Source: Desulfobacula sp. (lineage in GTDB: Bacteria > Desulfobacterota > Desulfobacteria > Desulfobacterales > Desulfobacteraceae). From it: a stretch of DNA of 64,000 bases. Below the pieces are notes generated by a model that was not told the origin of the DNA, did no database searches, and saw only the letters and a list, made by a program, of their open reading frames with translations. Position 1 is the stretch's first letter. Every line of letters starts with the position of its first letter. This document shows, in pieces, positions 36,539-46,091 of this stretch. Both the position numbers and the translations under genes were made by a program. The stretch covers positions 62,001 through 126,000 of the forward strand of contig JABGOU010000007.1 of the NCBI GenBank assembly GCA_018645325.1. The letters are read 5' to 3'.

Positions 36539-38125
36539 CTAATGTGATTTTTTCATCCATGGAAAAACCCTTTTAAAAATATTTTTATAAAGAATCAAAA
36601 TTTCAGACACTTTAAACACACTCCCGCTTAAAAAAAATAAGAATAAGAATTCAAGGCCCACAAGTCCTGCAATGGTTAAAGAACCTGAAAGCGTAGAGTG
36701 ATCAAATAATTTCCTCAGACTGACAGCTGATAAAAAAATAATAACGCCAATCATAAGGCTTATGGGGATCATTTTAAGGAAAAAAAGATAAACCGCTTTT
36801 TTTTCAAGATTTAAACTTTTTTGGTTCCAGCATTCAAACAAAACAAAGGCCTGAACAATAACAGATATGGATAATCCCAAGGCGACACCCCTGGGACCAA
36901 ACTCCTTCATAAATAAAAAAATAACAGGTAAGCTTATGATCACGCAAAGACTTGTAAAAATGGCCGGAAATAAAGTGTTCTGAATAGCATAATATCCCCT
37001 TGAAACGATATTCTGGGCTGAAAATGCAAAGGCACCAACCATAAAAAAAGGTAGAATTCCTGCCGTCACCAAAGTAGCATCACTATCAAATTGCCCCCTT
37101 TGAAAAAGGATCATCACGATTTCGTGGTTTAAAACGATAAAAAGAGTGGAAAAGGGAATGACAAGAAAGATAAATTTCAATGTTTTATTTAACAGGCGGT
37201 TTAGCTCGAAAAGATTTCCTTTTTGAGCAAGTTTAGCCATATAAGGATAGGATGCAATACCAATTGCCTGGCCGAAAAGCCCCACAAGAATGAACATCAC
37301 CCTGAGTGCATAATTCATGGCTGCAATACTGCCTTCATTTAAATAAGACCCAAAAAATTTCAAGAGAATCTCCGTTGAGAAAGTCATGGTAAGGCCTATC
37401 ATTAAAGGAAGTGTGAGTTGAACATATTTAATTAAATCCGGGTGGGTAAAATTTAAGATGAAATAATACCTGGCTCCCAGTTTTTTAGCACCGACAATCT
37501 GTAGCGCAAAATTACCAAGAATAGCACCAGCCAGAACTCCCCATGCAAATCCTTCCATACCGATAAACGGCCCAAGAATAAGTCCGCCCAGAATAATGGC
37601 CAAATTGTATATCAGCGGGGCAAGGGCGGGAATTAAGAATTTTTCATTTGCAAATTGAATTGCCATGAGAAGCCCGCCTGTGAAGAAGAAAAATTGAGCA
37701 GGAATGATAATCCGGGTCATTTTTACGGCAAGAGCAAAAGTATCAGAATCCTGAATGCCGGGAACAAACATATGGACAAAATCAGGTGCCCATATCCATG
37801 TAATAATAATAAAACATAATAGAAGAAGTCCAAAACCATTCATGATAATTGAAAAAACCTTATATCCCTCATTTTTTGAGTCTGATGAAAGGTAATGGGC
37901 GAATATGGGGATAAAAGTGATGGAAAGAAAACCGCTTGCAACAACGTGGTTAAGAATTTCCGGAATAATAAAGGCAATCTGGTAAGCATCCACAGATACT
38001 TTAATTCCGCCAATACCTGCAATCGTCATTTCACGCAAAACACCTATCATACGACTGGCAAATATAGATGCCATCATGATAAAGGATGCAAAACCCACTT
38101 TTTTTAGTATGTTATCATTTGCCAT
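36539..38125 (-). CDS. murJ: Lipid II flippase MurJ
   Basis: About 528 residues and about 14 membrane helices. The N-terminus KKVGFASFIMMASIFASRMIGVLREMTIAG and the SGFLSITFIPIFAHYL loop are MurJ (MviN) marks, including the conserved arginines of helix 1-2. MurJ flips lipid II across the inner membrane for peptidoglycan synthesis. I use ATG 38125; an upstream TTG at 38164 adds 13 residues without family match. No clear ribosome-binding site precedes either. The last 35 bases before the stop converge on the helicase gene. Confidence 0.92.
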   Translation of the reverse strand: MANDNILKKVGFASFIMMASIFASRMIGVLREMTIAGIGGIKVSVDAYQIAFIIPEILNHVVASGFLSITFIPIFAHYLSSDSKNEGYKVFSIIMNGFGLLLLCFIIITWIWAPDFVHMFVPGIQDSDTFALAVKMTRIIIPAQFFFFTGGLLMAIQFANEKFLIPALAPLIYNLAIILGGLILGPFIGMEGFAWGVLAGAILGNFALQIVGAKKLGARYYFILNFTHPDLIKYVQLTLPLMIGLTMTFSTEILLKFFGSYLNEGSIAAMNYALRVMFILVGLFGQAIGIASYPYMAKLAQKGNLFELNRLLNKTLKFIFLVIPFSTLFIVLNHEIVMILFQRGQFDSDATLVTAGILPFFMVGAFAFSAQNIVSRGYYAIQNTLFPAIFTSLCVIISLPVIFLFMKEFGPRGVALGLSISVIVQAFVLFECWNQKSLNLEKKAVYLFFLKMIPISLMIGVIIFLSAVSLRKLFDHSTLSGSLTIAGLVGLEFLFLFFLSGSVFKVSEILILYKNIFKRVFPWMKKSH

Positions 38126-38240
38126 ATTCGTAATATGGATAGGGTTATCATAAAGGATAGGCAAATAAAAGCCTTATAAAGGAAAATTGTTTGACTTGGG
38201 CAATGCCGGCAGAATATATTGAGGTAATATTAAAAAGATT

Positions 38241-38375
38241 GTATTTATTCAGCTCTTATGCTTGAAACCGCCCTGACTGATGGATATTTGTTTCGAGGCA
38301 ATTCGCTTAACCTCCTGCAAATATCCATCAGACAGGGCTTTGAGAATAATTTTTATTAATGGGCTGAACAATCAC
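38241..38375. mobile_element. 135-bp palindromic MITE-like element, copy A
   Basis: Exactly 135 bp and homologous along its length to 55068-55202. Ends GTATTTATTCAGCTCTT and a complementary CTGAACAATCAC arm. Nested inner arms (CCCTGACTGATGGATATTTG with AATATCCATCAGACAGGG) make the whole unit one long hairpin. Flanking 8-mers AAAAGATT and TAAGGGTT match in 5 of 8 positions, so any target duplication is decayed. Confidence 0.85.
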
Positions 38376-38403
38376 TAAGGGTTTTAAATAAGGAAGAATG
38401 CAT

Positions 38404-38682
38404 ATGTTTAACAGACTTGGGATTTATTCTCTTTTGGCAGGATTATTTGTTGGCATTTTCAGCGGTATCTCTCAATTTATGGGAAGTACTAATATCTGGG
38501 TTAACTTAACGATCTCAAAAATAATCGGAAAAGATACTTCTGAGGCAATTATGGAATTTATATCTATTTCTGCCATGGAGAATCCACTTAACTACCTTAT
38601 TTATTCTGTACCATTTTTTATTTTTTTACTTGGGATTGGTATTATTTTGTTAACAATTGGCCTGTTTGTGAAAAATCATTAA
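38404..38682 (+). CDS. Small membrane protein of unknown function
   Basis: About 92 residues with two hydrophobic helices (about 5-25 and 65-88) and a short polar middle (NIWVNLTISKIIGKDTSEAIM). I use ATG 38404 because AGGAAG lies 7 bases upstream; an ATG 6 bases earlier is too close to it. Nothing in the sequence points to a family. It lies 28 bases after the palindromic element, which forms the region between the divergent murJ and this gene. Confidence 0.6.
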   Translation: MFNRLGIYSLLAGLFVGIFSGISQFMGSTNIWVNLTISKIIGKDTSEAIMEFISISAMENPLNYLIYSVPFFIFLLGIGIILLTIGLFVKNH

Positions 38683-38749
38683 TCTGTCTCCATAAATACA
38701 AAGGCTGCTAAAATAAAAAAACCTGTATTAGGAAACAAGGAATCAAACT

Positions 38750-40084
38750 ATGACAATTACCCGGATTTCCAGAAGACAATTTTTAAAAACCTCTACCATC
38801 ATATCTGCCTCCCTTGCAGGTCCGATATTTTTTACCGGATGTGCAGTAAACCCTGTCACTGGAAAAAAACAATTAATGATGGTTTCCCCGCAACAGGAGA
38901 TCGGAATTGACCGTGAGCAGTCACCTTTCCAGTTTTCTTCTGATTATGGCATTACAAAAGATCCCGGCGTCAATGAATATATTTCTGATGTGGGCAGAAA
39001 ATTGTTACCCAATGTTCACCGACCCCAAATGCCCTATTCTTTCCAATGTGTGAATGCCACCTATATTAATGCCTATGCCTTCCCGGGAGGAACCATTGCC
39101 GTTACCCGGGGAATTTTATTAAAACTGAATAATGAGGCACAGCTTGCGGCATTACTGGGCCATGAACTAGGTCATGTCAATGCCCGCCATTCAGCGGAAC
39201 AGGTCTCAAAGGGACAGCTTTCTTCACTGCTTCTAGCAGGTTTGTCCATTGCTGCAAGCACCAAGAGTTCGGCACTGGGTGACCTGACCCAGCAGTTGGG
39301 TATGCTGGGCCAGGGCTTGTTGTTATCCAAGTACAGCCGTGATAATGAAAGAGAAGCTGATTCTCTTGGCAATGAGTATATGGTTAAGGCCGGGTATTCT
39401 TCTAAAGGCTTTGTTCAACTAATGGAAATGCTTGATTCTTTGAACAAAACAAAACCTAGTTCTGCCCAGGTGCTTTTTTCAACCCACCCCATGAGTACAG
39501 AACGATTAACTGCTGCAGTTCAAAGAGAAACCGGGATTTACCAACATTCAAAAAATTCTTATTTGAACGGTGAACGATATATGGATAGCCTTGCTTCTTT
39601 GCGAACCCAAAAAAGCGGAATAGAATTATTGCAACAAGGAGAAAACCATCTGGGAAAAAAGGAATATGACAAGGCACAAAAATTATTTATAAAATCTTTG
39701 AACACACTAAAAAATGATTACACAGCCCATGTATTGATGGCTAAATGTCATTTGCTCAGAAAAAAACCGGAACAGGCTCTGGCTTTTGCCGAAATTGCAA
39801 AAAAAATATACCCATCTGAAGTTCAGGGGCACTATATTGCCGGGATTGCAGAAAAAGAACTTAAAAAATATACAATGGCCTATAAAAATTTTGATACCTG
39901 TGACAGGCTTTTGCCCGGCAATCCGCAAATGATTTTTTACAAGGGGTATTGCCTTGATAAAAAGGGAAACATAAAACCTGCGGCAACTAACTATATGACC
40001 TATTTGAATATGACTCGTAATCAACCCAATGAATATGGCCGATACGCCTATAACCGCCTTAGACAATGGGGATATGCCAAGTAA
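38750..40084 (+). CDS. M48-family metalloprotease with TPR domain (BepA/LoiP-like)
   Basis: Encodes 444 residues. The N-terminus has a Tat-like twin-arginine signal (SRRQFLKTS) and a FFTGC lipobox, so it is probably an exported periplasmic or lipid-anchored protein. The peptidase domain has zinc motif HELGHVNARH (HExxH) with third ligand Glu in EREADSLG. TPR-like repeats fill about 290-440. BepA-like proteins degrade or refold stalled outer-membrane proteins such as LptD. AAACAAGGAATC precedes the start. Confidence 0.9.
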   Translation: MTITRISRRQFLKTSTIISASLAGPIFFTGCAVNPVTGKKQLMMVSPQQEIGIDREQSPFQFSSDYGITKDPGVNEYISDVGRKLLPNVHRPQMPYSFQCVNATYINAYAFPGGTIAVTRGILLKLNNEAQLAALLGHELGHVNARHSAEQVSKGQLSSLLLAGLSIAASTKSSALGDLTQQLGMLGQGLLLSKYSRDNEREADSLGNEYMVKAGYSSKGFVQLMEMLDSLNKTKPSSAQVLFSTHPMSTERLTAAVQRETGIYQHSKNSYLNGERYMDSLASLRTQKSGIELLQQGENHLGKKEYDKAQKLFIKSLNTLKNDYTAHVLMAKCHLLRKKPEQALAFAEIAKKIYPSEVQGHYIAGIAEKELKKYTMAYKNFDTCDRLLPGNPQMIFYKGYCLDKKGNIKPAATNYMTYLNMTRNQPNEYGRYAYNRLRQWGYAK

Positions 40085-40086
40085 TC

Positions 40087-41919
40087 ATGAAATTTTCAAG
40101 CCTCAGACAATGTTTAGACATTTTAAAACAACAAGGCGAGCTTTTACAGATCAATCACCGAGTTGACCCAAACCTTGAAATGGCTGAAATCACTAGAAGA
40201 GTATTTAATGCCAGAGGCCCTGCAATTTTATTTACAAATATAAAGGGCAATAAATTTTCGGCTGTATCAAACCTGTTCGGGACCTTTGAGCGGACACTTA
40301 AAATTTTTGAACCCCAGCTTGCCTCTGTAAAAGCACTTGTGGATATCAAATCTGATTTCGGGTTGGCATATAAATCTTTTGGAAATACTTTAAAAGCCTT
40401 ACCGGCATTAGCCCATTCTTTACCCATAAAAGTATCCAGGCCCAAAGTTTTTGAAAAAAATTGTGGAATTCAGGATCTTCCAATGATTAAATGCTGGCCC
40501 GGGGATGGAGGAGCATTTATCCTGCTTCCCCAGGTTTTTTCCCAGGATCCTGAGAAGAATTCTCTTTTTAGTTCAAATTTGGGTATGTATAGGGTTCAGA
40601 TTTCAGGAAATGATTACCATGCCGGCAAAGAGGTCGGACTTCATTATCAATTACATAGAGGGATTGGAAATCACCATAAAAAGGCTTTGGAAAAAAATAA
40701 GGCTTTGCGGGTCAGTATTTTTGTGGGTGGACCGCCTGCCCACACACTGGCTGCTGTTATGCCGCTTCCCGAAGGAGTGCCTGAAATTGCCTTTGCAGGT
40801 GCCCTTGCAGGTAAAAACTTTAAATATGCAAAAAAAAACGGGTATTTAATTTCTGCAGATGCTGATTTTTGCATTACCGGTGTCATAGTCCCTGGAAAAA
40901 CAAAAAGAGAAGGCCCTTTTGGAGATCATTTGGGTTATTATTCCATGGAACACGAATATCCCTATTTAAAAGTCGACTCAGTTTATCACAGAAAAGATGC
41001 CATTTTCCCATTTACTATTGTGGGACGTCCACCCCAGGAAGATTCAAATTTTGGAAAATTAATCCATGAAATCACAAGATCTGCGATTCCCGACAGTATT
41101 CCCGGAGTTATTGCAGTGAATGCAGTAGATGACTCAGGTGTTCATCCCCTGCTTCTTGTTAAAGCCCATGAACGGTATGTCCCATATGAGAAAAGAGCGC
41201 CAAGGGAATTGTTAACTCATGCAAGCCGAATCCTGGGCACAGGTCAATTGTCCCTTGCAAAATATGTGATGATCTGCGCTCAGGAAGACAACCCAGGATT
41301 AGATGTAAATGATGAGAAAGCTTTTTTCACCCACTTGCTTGAACGGATCGATTTTAGCTCTGATCTCCATTTTTTTACAAAAACCACCATGGATACCCTT
41401 GATTATTCCACCCAGGACATCAACCAGGGTTCAAAACTTGTAATGGCAGCAGCAGGTATTAAAAAACGTTATTTAAAGAATCATTTGCCTCAGGATTTTT
41501 CTCTACCAGAGGAGTTTGATCATCCAATAATTATTCTGCCCGGTATTGTCGTACTTGAAGGTCCCCATTTTAAAACATATGCTAAAGGAAAAACACAGAT
41601 TGGTCGATTGAAAAAACATTTGAAAACCCAAATTGGCCTGGACTCAATTCCTTTGTTTGTAGTGGTGGATGATTCTGATTTTACAGCAAAATCATTTTCA
41701 AATTTTTTATGGGTGGCGTTTTTAAGATCAAACCCTTCCCATGATATTTATGGAGTAAATGAAAAAGTCACCTTTAAACATTGGGAGTGTGAACCCCCTT
41801 TAATTATAGATGCCAGAATAAAACCCTTTCATGCAAAGCCTCTGGTTTCTGATAAAAAAGTGGCCCAAAAAATTGATGCACTTGGAAAAAGGGGTGGACC
41901 GCTTTTCGGAATTATATAA
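40087..41919 (+). CDS. UbiD family (prFMN-dependent) decarboxylase
   Basis: About 610 residues from ATG 40087 (three bases after the preceding stop). UbiD marks include REGPFGDHLGYYSMEHEYP with the active-site Arg-Glu-Glu region, and the N-terminal DFNQ-like scaffold. The enzyme decarboxylates aromatic or unsaturated acids using prenylated FMN made by UbiX. The extra length over UbiD of about 490 residues resembles the menaquinone-type (futalosine pathway) decarboxylases found in deltaproteobacteria, an inference not tested here. No UbiX partner is in the window. The end overlaps nothing; the next gene starts 14 bases on. Confidence 0.85.
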   Translation: MKFSSLRQCLDILKQQGELLQINHRVDPNLEMAEITRRVFNARGPAILFTNIKGNKFSAVSNLFGTFERTLKIFEPQLASVKALVDIKSDFGLAYKSFGNTLKALPALAHSLPIKVSRPKVFEKNCGIQDLPMIKCWPGDGGAFILLPQVFSQDPEKNSLFSSNLGMYRVQISGNDYHAGKEVGLHYQLHRGIGNHHKKALEKNKALRVSIFVGGPPAHTLAAVMPLPEGVPEIAFAGALAGKNFKYAKKNGYLISADADFCITGVIVPGKTKREGPFGDHLGYYSMEHEYPYLKVDSVYHRKDAIFPFTIVGRPPQEDSNFGKLIHEITRSAIPDSIPGVIAVNAVDDSGVHPLLLVKAHERYVPYEKRAPRELLTHASRILGTGQLSLAKYVMICAQEDNPGLDVNDEKAFFTHLLERIDFSSDLHFFTKTTMDTLDYSTQDINQGSKLVMAAAGIKKRYLKNHLPQDFSLPEEFDHPIIILPGIVVLEGPHFKTYAKGKTQIGRLKKHLKTQIGLDSIPLFVVVDDSDFTAKSFSNFLWVAFLRSNPSHDIYGVNEKVTFKHWECEPPLIIDARIKPFHAKPLVSDKKVAQKIDALGKRGGPLFGII

Positions 41920-41932
41920 AAATGAGGGACAT

Positions 41933-43231
41933 ATGATAATCATTACCACCCATAAAGAATCGGATTTTGATGCATTGGCATCACTAATTGCGGCAAGCCT
42001 GCTGTATCCCGATGCCAAACCTGTGCTACCAATGTCCGTTAATGCCAATCTAAAGGCTTTTTTAGCCATTCACAAAGACCTGTTTAAACTCTACTCTCCC
42101 AAAGATATTATTTTTGACCATGTAACAACGCTTGTAGTCGTGGATACGCATTCCTGGAATCGTCTGGATGGAATGGAACAATTAAAAGACAATCTGGATC
42201 TTGAAATTATCGTGTGGGATCATCATTCTGAGGGAGATATTGTAACCCCTCATAAACATATAAGAGAAACAGGCGCAACTGTTACCCTTTTGGTGAAAGA
42301 AATTGAAAAACAAAAAAAAGAGATTACGCCGATTCAGGCAACCCTTTTTTTAATGGGCTTATATGAAGATACCGGCAACATGTCCTTTCCATCAACCTTG
42401 CCTGAAGATGCTTATGCTGCAGGATTCCTTCTTGAGCAAAAAGCAGACCTGCACATTCTTTCTACTTTTTTACGACAAGCCTATGGGAAAAAACAAAAAG
42501 ATATTCTCTTTCAAATGATACAGGATGCAAAAAGAAAGGAGATTGGCGGATTTTCCATCAGTATTGCCAAGATGGAAACCGCAGGCCGAATCCAGAACCT
42601 TGCCATGGTCCTTCAGATGTATAGGGAAATTGTCAATGTAGATGCTGCCTTTGGAATTTTCAAAGATATTGAACGAAACAAATGTATGGTCATAGGAAGA
42701 AGCAGCATAGATGAAATTAATATTGGTTTGTTAATGAGAAGCATAGGTGGAGGCGGGCATCCCGGAGCAGGCTCAGCTCTTTTGAAGGCGGTTAACCCAG
42801 ATACAATTGAAGAAATACTGCTTGAACTCATTTCTGGTAATCAGCATTCTTCGGTGATGCTGTCGGACATAATGTCCTATCCTGTCGTTACCATTAACGA
42901 GGATAGAAAAATTAAAACCGCGGCCATGAAGTTAAGAGAACTTGGCTGCACAGGCATGCCTGTTGTGGATAAAGAAGGAAAAATCGTGGGTGTAATTTCC
43001 CGGCGTGATTTTAAAAAACTCAGGAAATCAAAAGAGATGAATTCTCCTGTAAAGGCCTTTATGACCCGGAATGTCATCACCATCTCCTATGACAAAAGTA
43101 TCATAGAGGCGGCCAGACTAATGATAAAACATGATATAGGGCGAATCCCCGTTCTTAAAAAAAATAAAATCGTCGGTATCATTACCCGGTCTGACGCAAT
43201 GACTTATTTTTATGATCTAGTTCCGGATTGA
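41933..43231 (+). CDS. DHH/DHHA1 phosphoesterase with two CBS domains
   Basis: About 432 residues from ATG 41933 (GAGGGAC upstream). N-terminal DHH domain (about 1-150; HKESDFDAL, VVDTHSW, DHHSEGD), DHHA1-type domain (about 160-310) with GGGGHPGAGSA, then two CBS repeats (about 320-432). In related deltaproteobacteria the same DHH-CBS order occurs at the front of a longer protein that adds a CCA-adding/poly(A)-polymerase-like domain; that part is absent here and the gene ends normally. Function in RNA or cyclic-dinucleotide turnover is inferred. CBS domains suggest adenylate sensing. Confidence 0.85.
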   Translation: MIIITTHKESDFDALASLIAASLLYPDAKPVLPMSVNANLKAFLAIHKDLFKLYSPKDIIFDHVTTLVVVDTHSWNRLDGMEQLKDNLDLEIIVWDHHSEGDIVTPHKHIRETGATVTLLVKEIEKQKKEITPIQATLFLMGLYEDTGNMSFPSTLPEDAYAAGFLLEQKADLHILSTFLRQAYGKKQKDILFQMIQDAKRKEIGGFSISIAKMETAGRIQNLAMVLQMYREIVNVDAAFGIFKDIERNKCMVIGRSSIDEINIGLLMRSIGGGGHPGAGSALLKAVNPDTIEEILLELISGNQHSSVMLSDIMSYPVVTINEDRKIKTAAMKLRELGCTGMPVVDKEGKIVGVISRRDFKKLRKSKEMNSPVKAFMTRNVITISYDKSIIEAARLMIKHDIGRIPVLKKNKIVGIITRSDAMTYFYDLVPD

Positions 43232-43241
43232 TAAAATTTCA

Positions 43242-44891
43242 TCATAATTTAAGGATTTTTTTTGCTTTAACAGCAAGTTTTTCCCTGAATATTTTTGAGT
43301 TGTGCCGAATATCAACAGGGAACTCTTTTTCAATAAAAATATGATCAATATTTTTAGTCAGAGGATTTGACTTGGCAAGTTCAAGAAGCTCTTTAATAAA
43401 TATTTTTTTATCTTTAATTTTTGAATAAGGTTCAATAAATACAACCGGAGTCTGTATGTTTTTTGGGCCTACTCCAGCAAGAGCACTTCTGAATACAGTC
43501 TTGTGATTGTTGAAGATGGCTTCAACAGGTATGGTAAAAAGTGTTTCATCCAGGGTAATAACTCTGTGGGTTTTTCTCCCGCAAAACCATATTCTTCCTT
43601 TTGAATCCATCCATCCAAGATCTCCCATCCTATGCCAGAATTTACCGTGTGAATCAGGAATTTTTGCCTGAAGATCAGCTTCCCTGTTATTAAAATAATG
43701 CCGGGTCACAAGGTCTGCCTGTACAATTATTTCGCCCACCTGATTTTCCGGGACATCGAGTCTATCATGAAGCTGGGTAACAGGATCATCAGAAATTTTA
43801 ATCAATTTGACCATAGTATCGCAGATGGGTCTGCCGATACACATGCCATAGCCTTGTTCAGAAAGTGTTTTGGTTTCAGAAAGGATTTCATTGGACCCAA
43901 TGGAGATAATAGGAACAGCCTCTGTTGCACCATAGGGGGTATGGATCTGGGCATGATCAGACAACATGGTTGAAAATTGTTCTATATTAGCAGGGGTCAC
44001 AGGGGCGCCTGCAGATATCACACGCCTTAATGTAGGAAGTTTTATATGGTTCTTTTTACCAAATTTACCTACCCGGTTTAAAAGGGCAGGAGATGCAAAC
44101 ATGTTGGTGATACCATGATTTTCAATGGCTTCAATTATTTTAACAGGATTTACCCGGGCAGGTTTGGTGGGGTCCATATCCGGTATAACTGCTGTCATGC
44201 CCAGTATGGGATCAAAAAGGGCAAATAAGGGAAAGGTGGGCAGATCAATCTCATCTGAATCTATCTGAAAATGTTCCTGGATCTGTTTTATCTGGGCTTC
44301 AAAATTACCATGTGTATATACAACCCCTTTGGCAGGCCCGGTTGATCCTGTGGTAAACGCAATGACAGCCGTTTCATCACTTGTGGTTTTGGCTTTTGGA
44401 TAAGGGTCACAGGTTTGTATCATCAATTGATCAAGGGTATATCCCCCCCAGAACCATCTTTTGCCCACGGTAACCCAGTGTTTTACCGATTTAAAAAATT
44501 TTGGCTTTATTTTTCGTAAAAAATGAGCCTTTTCAATACCAATAAATGCCTTTGGCTTACCCTGTTCCAGGCATTGAAGCATTCTTTCGATTCCCATACC
44601 CGGATCTACAACTACAGGTACGGCCCCCACCTTTAACATGGCAAAAATGATAATAAAAAATTCCATTCCGGGAGGTACCATTAAAATGGTTCGGGTTCCC
44701 CTAATGATGCCGATCCTTTCAAGTCCAAAAGCCAGCTTATCAGATTCAGCTTCCAGCTGGTTAAATGTCAATTGGCTGTAGAGAACCCGTCCTTTTTTGT
44801 CTCTGCCTGCAGGATAAACAACCGCTCTTTTATAGGGGAATTTTTCCTGTATTTTTTTAAGACCCTGTGAAATATTTGTATAGGTTATCAT
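43242..44891 (-). CDS. oleC: OleC-like beta-lactone synthetase (AMP-dependent ligase)
   Basis: About 549 residues. Acyl-adenylate enzyme with AFTTGSTGPAKGVVYTHGN (P-loop-like motif), PYGATEAVP, and the hinge GDLGWMDSKGRIWFCGRK. The Ole-type enzyme turns the beta-hydroxy acid made by OleA and OleD into a beta-lactone, which OleB decarboxylates to a long-chain olefin. I choose ATG 44891; an upstream TTG exists at 44939. It lies 286 bases from oleB, separated by a repeat element that starts at the oleB stop codon. The family call rests on gene neighbours as well as residues; a fatty-acid CoA ligase is the alternative. Confidence 0.8.
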   Translation of the reverse strand: MITYTNISQGLKKIQEKFPYKRAVVYPAGRDKKGRVLYSQLTFNQLEAESDKLAFGLERIGIIRGTRTILMVPPGMEFFIIIFAMLKVGAVPVVVDPGMGIERMLQCLEQGKPKAFIGIEKAHFLRKIKPKFFKSVKHWVTVGKRWFWGGYTLDQLMIQTCDPYPKAKTTSDETAVIAFTTGSTGPAKGVVYTHGNFEAQIKQIQEHFQIDSDEIDLPTFPLFALFDPILGMTAVIPDMDPTKPARVNPVKIIEAIENHGITNMFASPALLNRVGKFGKKNHIKLPTLRRVISAGAPVTPANIEQFSTMLSDHAQIHTPYGATEAVPIISIGSNEILSETKTLSEQGYGMCIGRPICDTMVKLIKISDDPVTQLHDRLDVPENQVGEIIVQADLVTRHYFNNREADLQAKIPDSHGKFWHRMGDLGWMDSKGRIWFCGRKTHRVITLDETLFTIPVEAIFNNHKTVFRSALAGVGPKNIQTPVVFIEPYSKIKDKKIFIKELLELAKSNPLTKNIDHIFIEKEFPVDIRHNSKIFREKLAVKAKKILKL

Positions 44892-45037
44892 CAAAATTTC
44901 TTTTTTTGGTTTATAAATATTTTGTTTAATCAACCCCAAAGGAAGTTCTGAGTTTACTTTTTATCCTAAGCTGTCACTAAATGTCAAAACAAAGAATATG
45001 AAATCTCTTATTTTACTTAGTGCCTCGCCGGAAACCC

Positions 45038-45178
45038 GTGTTTGGGCGAAAAATTGCCCATATACAAGGCGCAAGAAAGTTTGAAACCGGAGTGTACTCC
45101 TGTACATGAGGCCCGATCTTATAACTTGGCAAACTTTTGCAGCAACGCAGTAGATGGGTGAGTTTTCGTTCAAACACT
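45038..45178. mobile_element. MITE-like inverted-repeat element at the oleB stop codon
   Basis: A 140-base unit bounded by imperfect inverted repeats, GTGTTTGGGCGAAAA and TTTTCGTTCAAACAC, with CCCAT/ATGGG continuing inward and a central palindrome GGAGTGTACTCC. It has no open frame. Its right end coincides with the oleB TAG stop. The organisation resembles miniature elements seen many times in genomes, but the parent transposon is not known here. Confidence 0.7.
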
Positions 45179-46091
45179 ACTTATTTAAAAACTCTTCAAT
45201 AAGTCGGCTTGTCTCTCTTGGCTTATCTTCAAACAGGTAATGCCCTGCATCATGAAAAACATGGGCTGTAGCATTGGGGAACCGTACCATGAATTCATTA
45301 AAAAATGCCAGATCAAAGACAAAATCCTTTGCCCCCCATAAAAATAATAATGATTCCGGAGCAAGATGTTTCAAATTCTGGTCCACATGCTTGACAATGG
45401 AATAGCTTTTATCTTTTGATCCCAGAGGTATGTCCTGGACAAATTTTAAAGTTGCAATTCTATTTGCCCAAGAATTATAAGGTTCCACAAGCCCTTTTTT
45501 CACCTTAGGAGTTAATCTTGTTTTACTGCCAAAATAAAGCGCCCCATAAGCAAACACGTTCAATCCAAGTACAGCTGGAATTGCAAAAAAACGTATATAT
45601 TTAATAAGCCACAGGCTCAAAGGAAATCGCTTTTCCTTTGGCAGAAAAAATCCTGAAGTATTGGTAATAATGATCTTATCGATTCTATCAAGGTGATCAA
45701 TAGCCCAGGCAAGACCTATCATACCGCCCCAGTCATGGAGAACGAGATTGATTTTTTCATTGATATCCAATCGAGTGATCAGAGTATCAAGATCTTTTAT
45801 TCTGGATTCAAGGGTGTATTTATATGTTTTCGTATCGGGTTTGTCTGAAAATCCGCATCCGATATGATCAGGGGCAATGGTCCGAAAATCCTTGGAAAGG
45901 CTTTTAATTAGGTGCCTGTAATAAAAGGACCAGCTAGGATTGCCGTGAACCATCAGAACAGGTTTTCCTTCTCCCTTGTCAATATAGTGAAGATCGTGCC
46001 CGTTAATATTCATAAACCTGGATTCAAAAGGATAAAGATCTTTAAAACCTTCAGAAGAGGTCAGTTTATTATTAATCAGTTTTTCTACCAT
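45177..46091 (-). CDS. oleB: OleB-like alpha/beta hydrolase (beta-lactone decarboxylase)
   Basis: 304 residues of haloalkane-dehalogenase-type alpha/beta hydrolase fold. Nucleophile Asp120 in LVLHDWGGM, oxyanion region HGNPSWSFYYRH, and the catalytic His in HDAGHYLFED. OleB converts the beta-lactone made by OleC to the olefin with loss of CO2. A genuine dehalogenase would share these residues; the overlap with oleA (start ATG 46091 inside the oleA end at 46085) and nearby oleC support OleB. Last codons fall at the end of an inserted repeat. Confidence 0.83.
   Translation of the reverse strand: MVEKLINNKLTSSEGFKDLYPFESRFMNINGHDLHYIDKGEGKPVLMVHGNPSWSFYYRHLIKSLSKDFRTIAPDHIGCGFSDKPDTKTYKYTLESRIKDLDTLITRLDINEKINLVLHDWGGMIGLAWAIDHLDRIDKIIITNTSGFFLPKEKRFPLSLWLIKYIRFFAIPAVLGLNVFAYGALYFGSKTRLTPKVKKGLVEPYNSWANRIATLKFVQDIPLGSKDKSYSIVKHVDQNLKHLAPESLLFLWGAKDFVFDLAFFNEFMVRFPNATAHVFHDAGHYLFEDKPRETSRLIEEFLNK

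Noticed and set aside
38108..38135. Inverted repeat (CCATATT/AATATGG) over the murJ start as an operator
   Set aside because: A 7-bp palindrome in AT-rich DNA at one site can occur by chance; no second copy is seen.
45177..46091. True haloalkane dehalogenase
   Set aside because: The catalytic residues fit both, but overlap with oleA and nearby oleC favour OleB.
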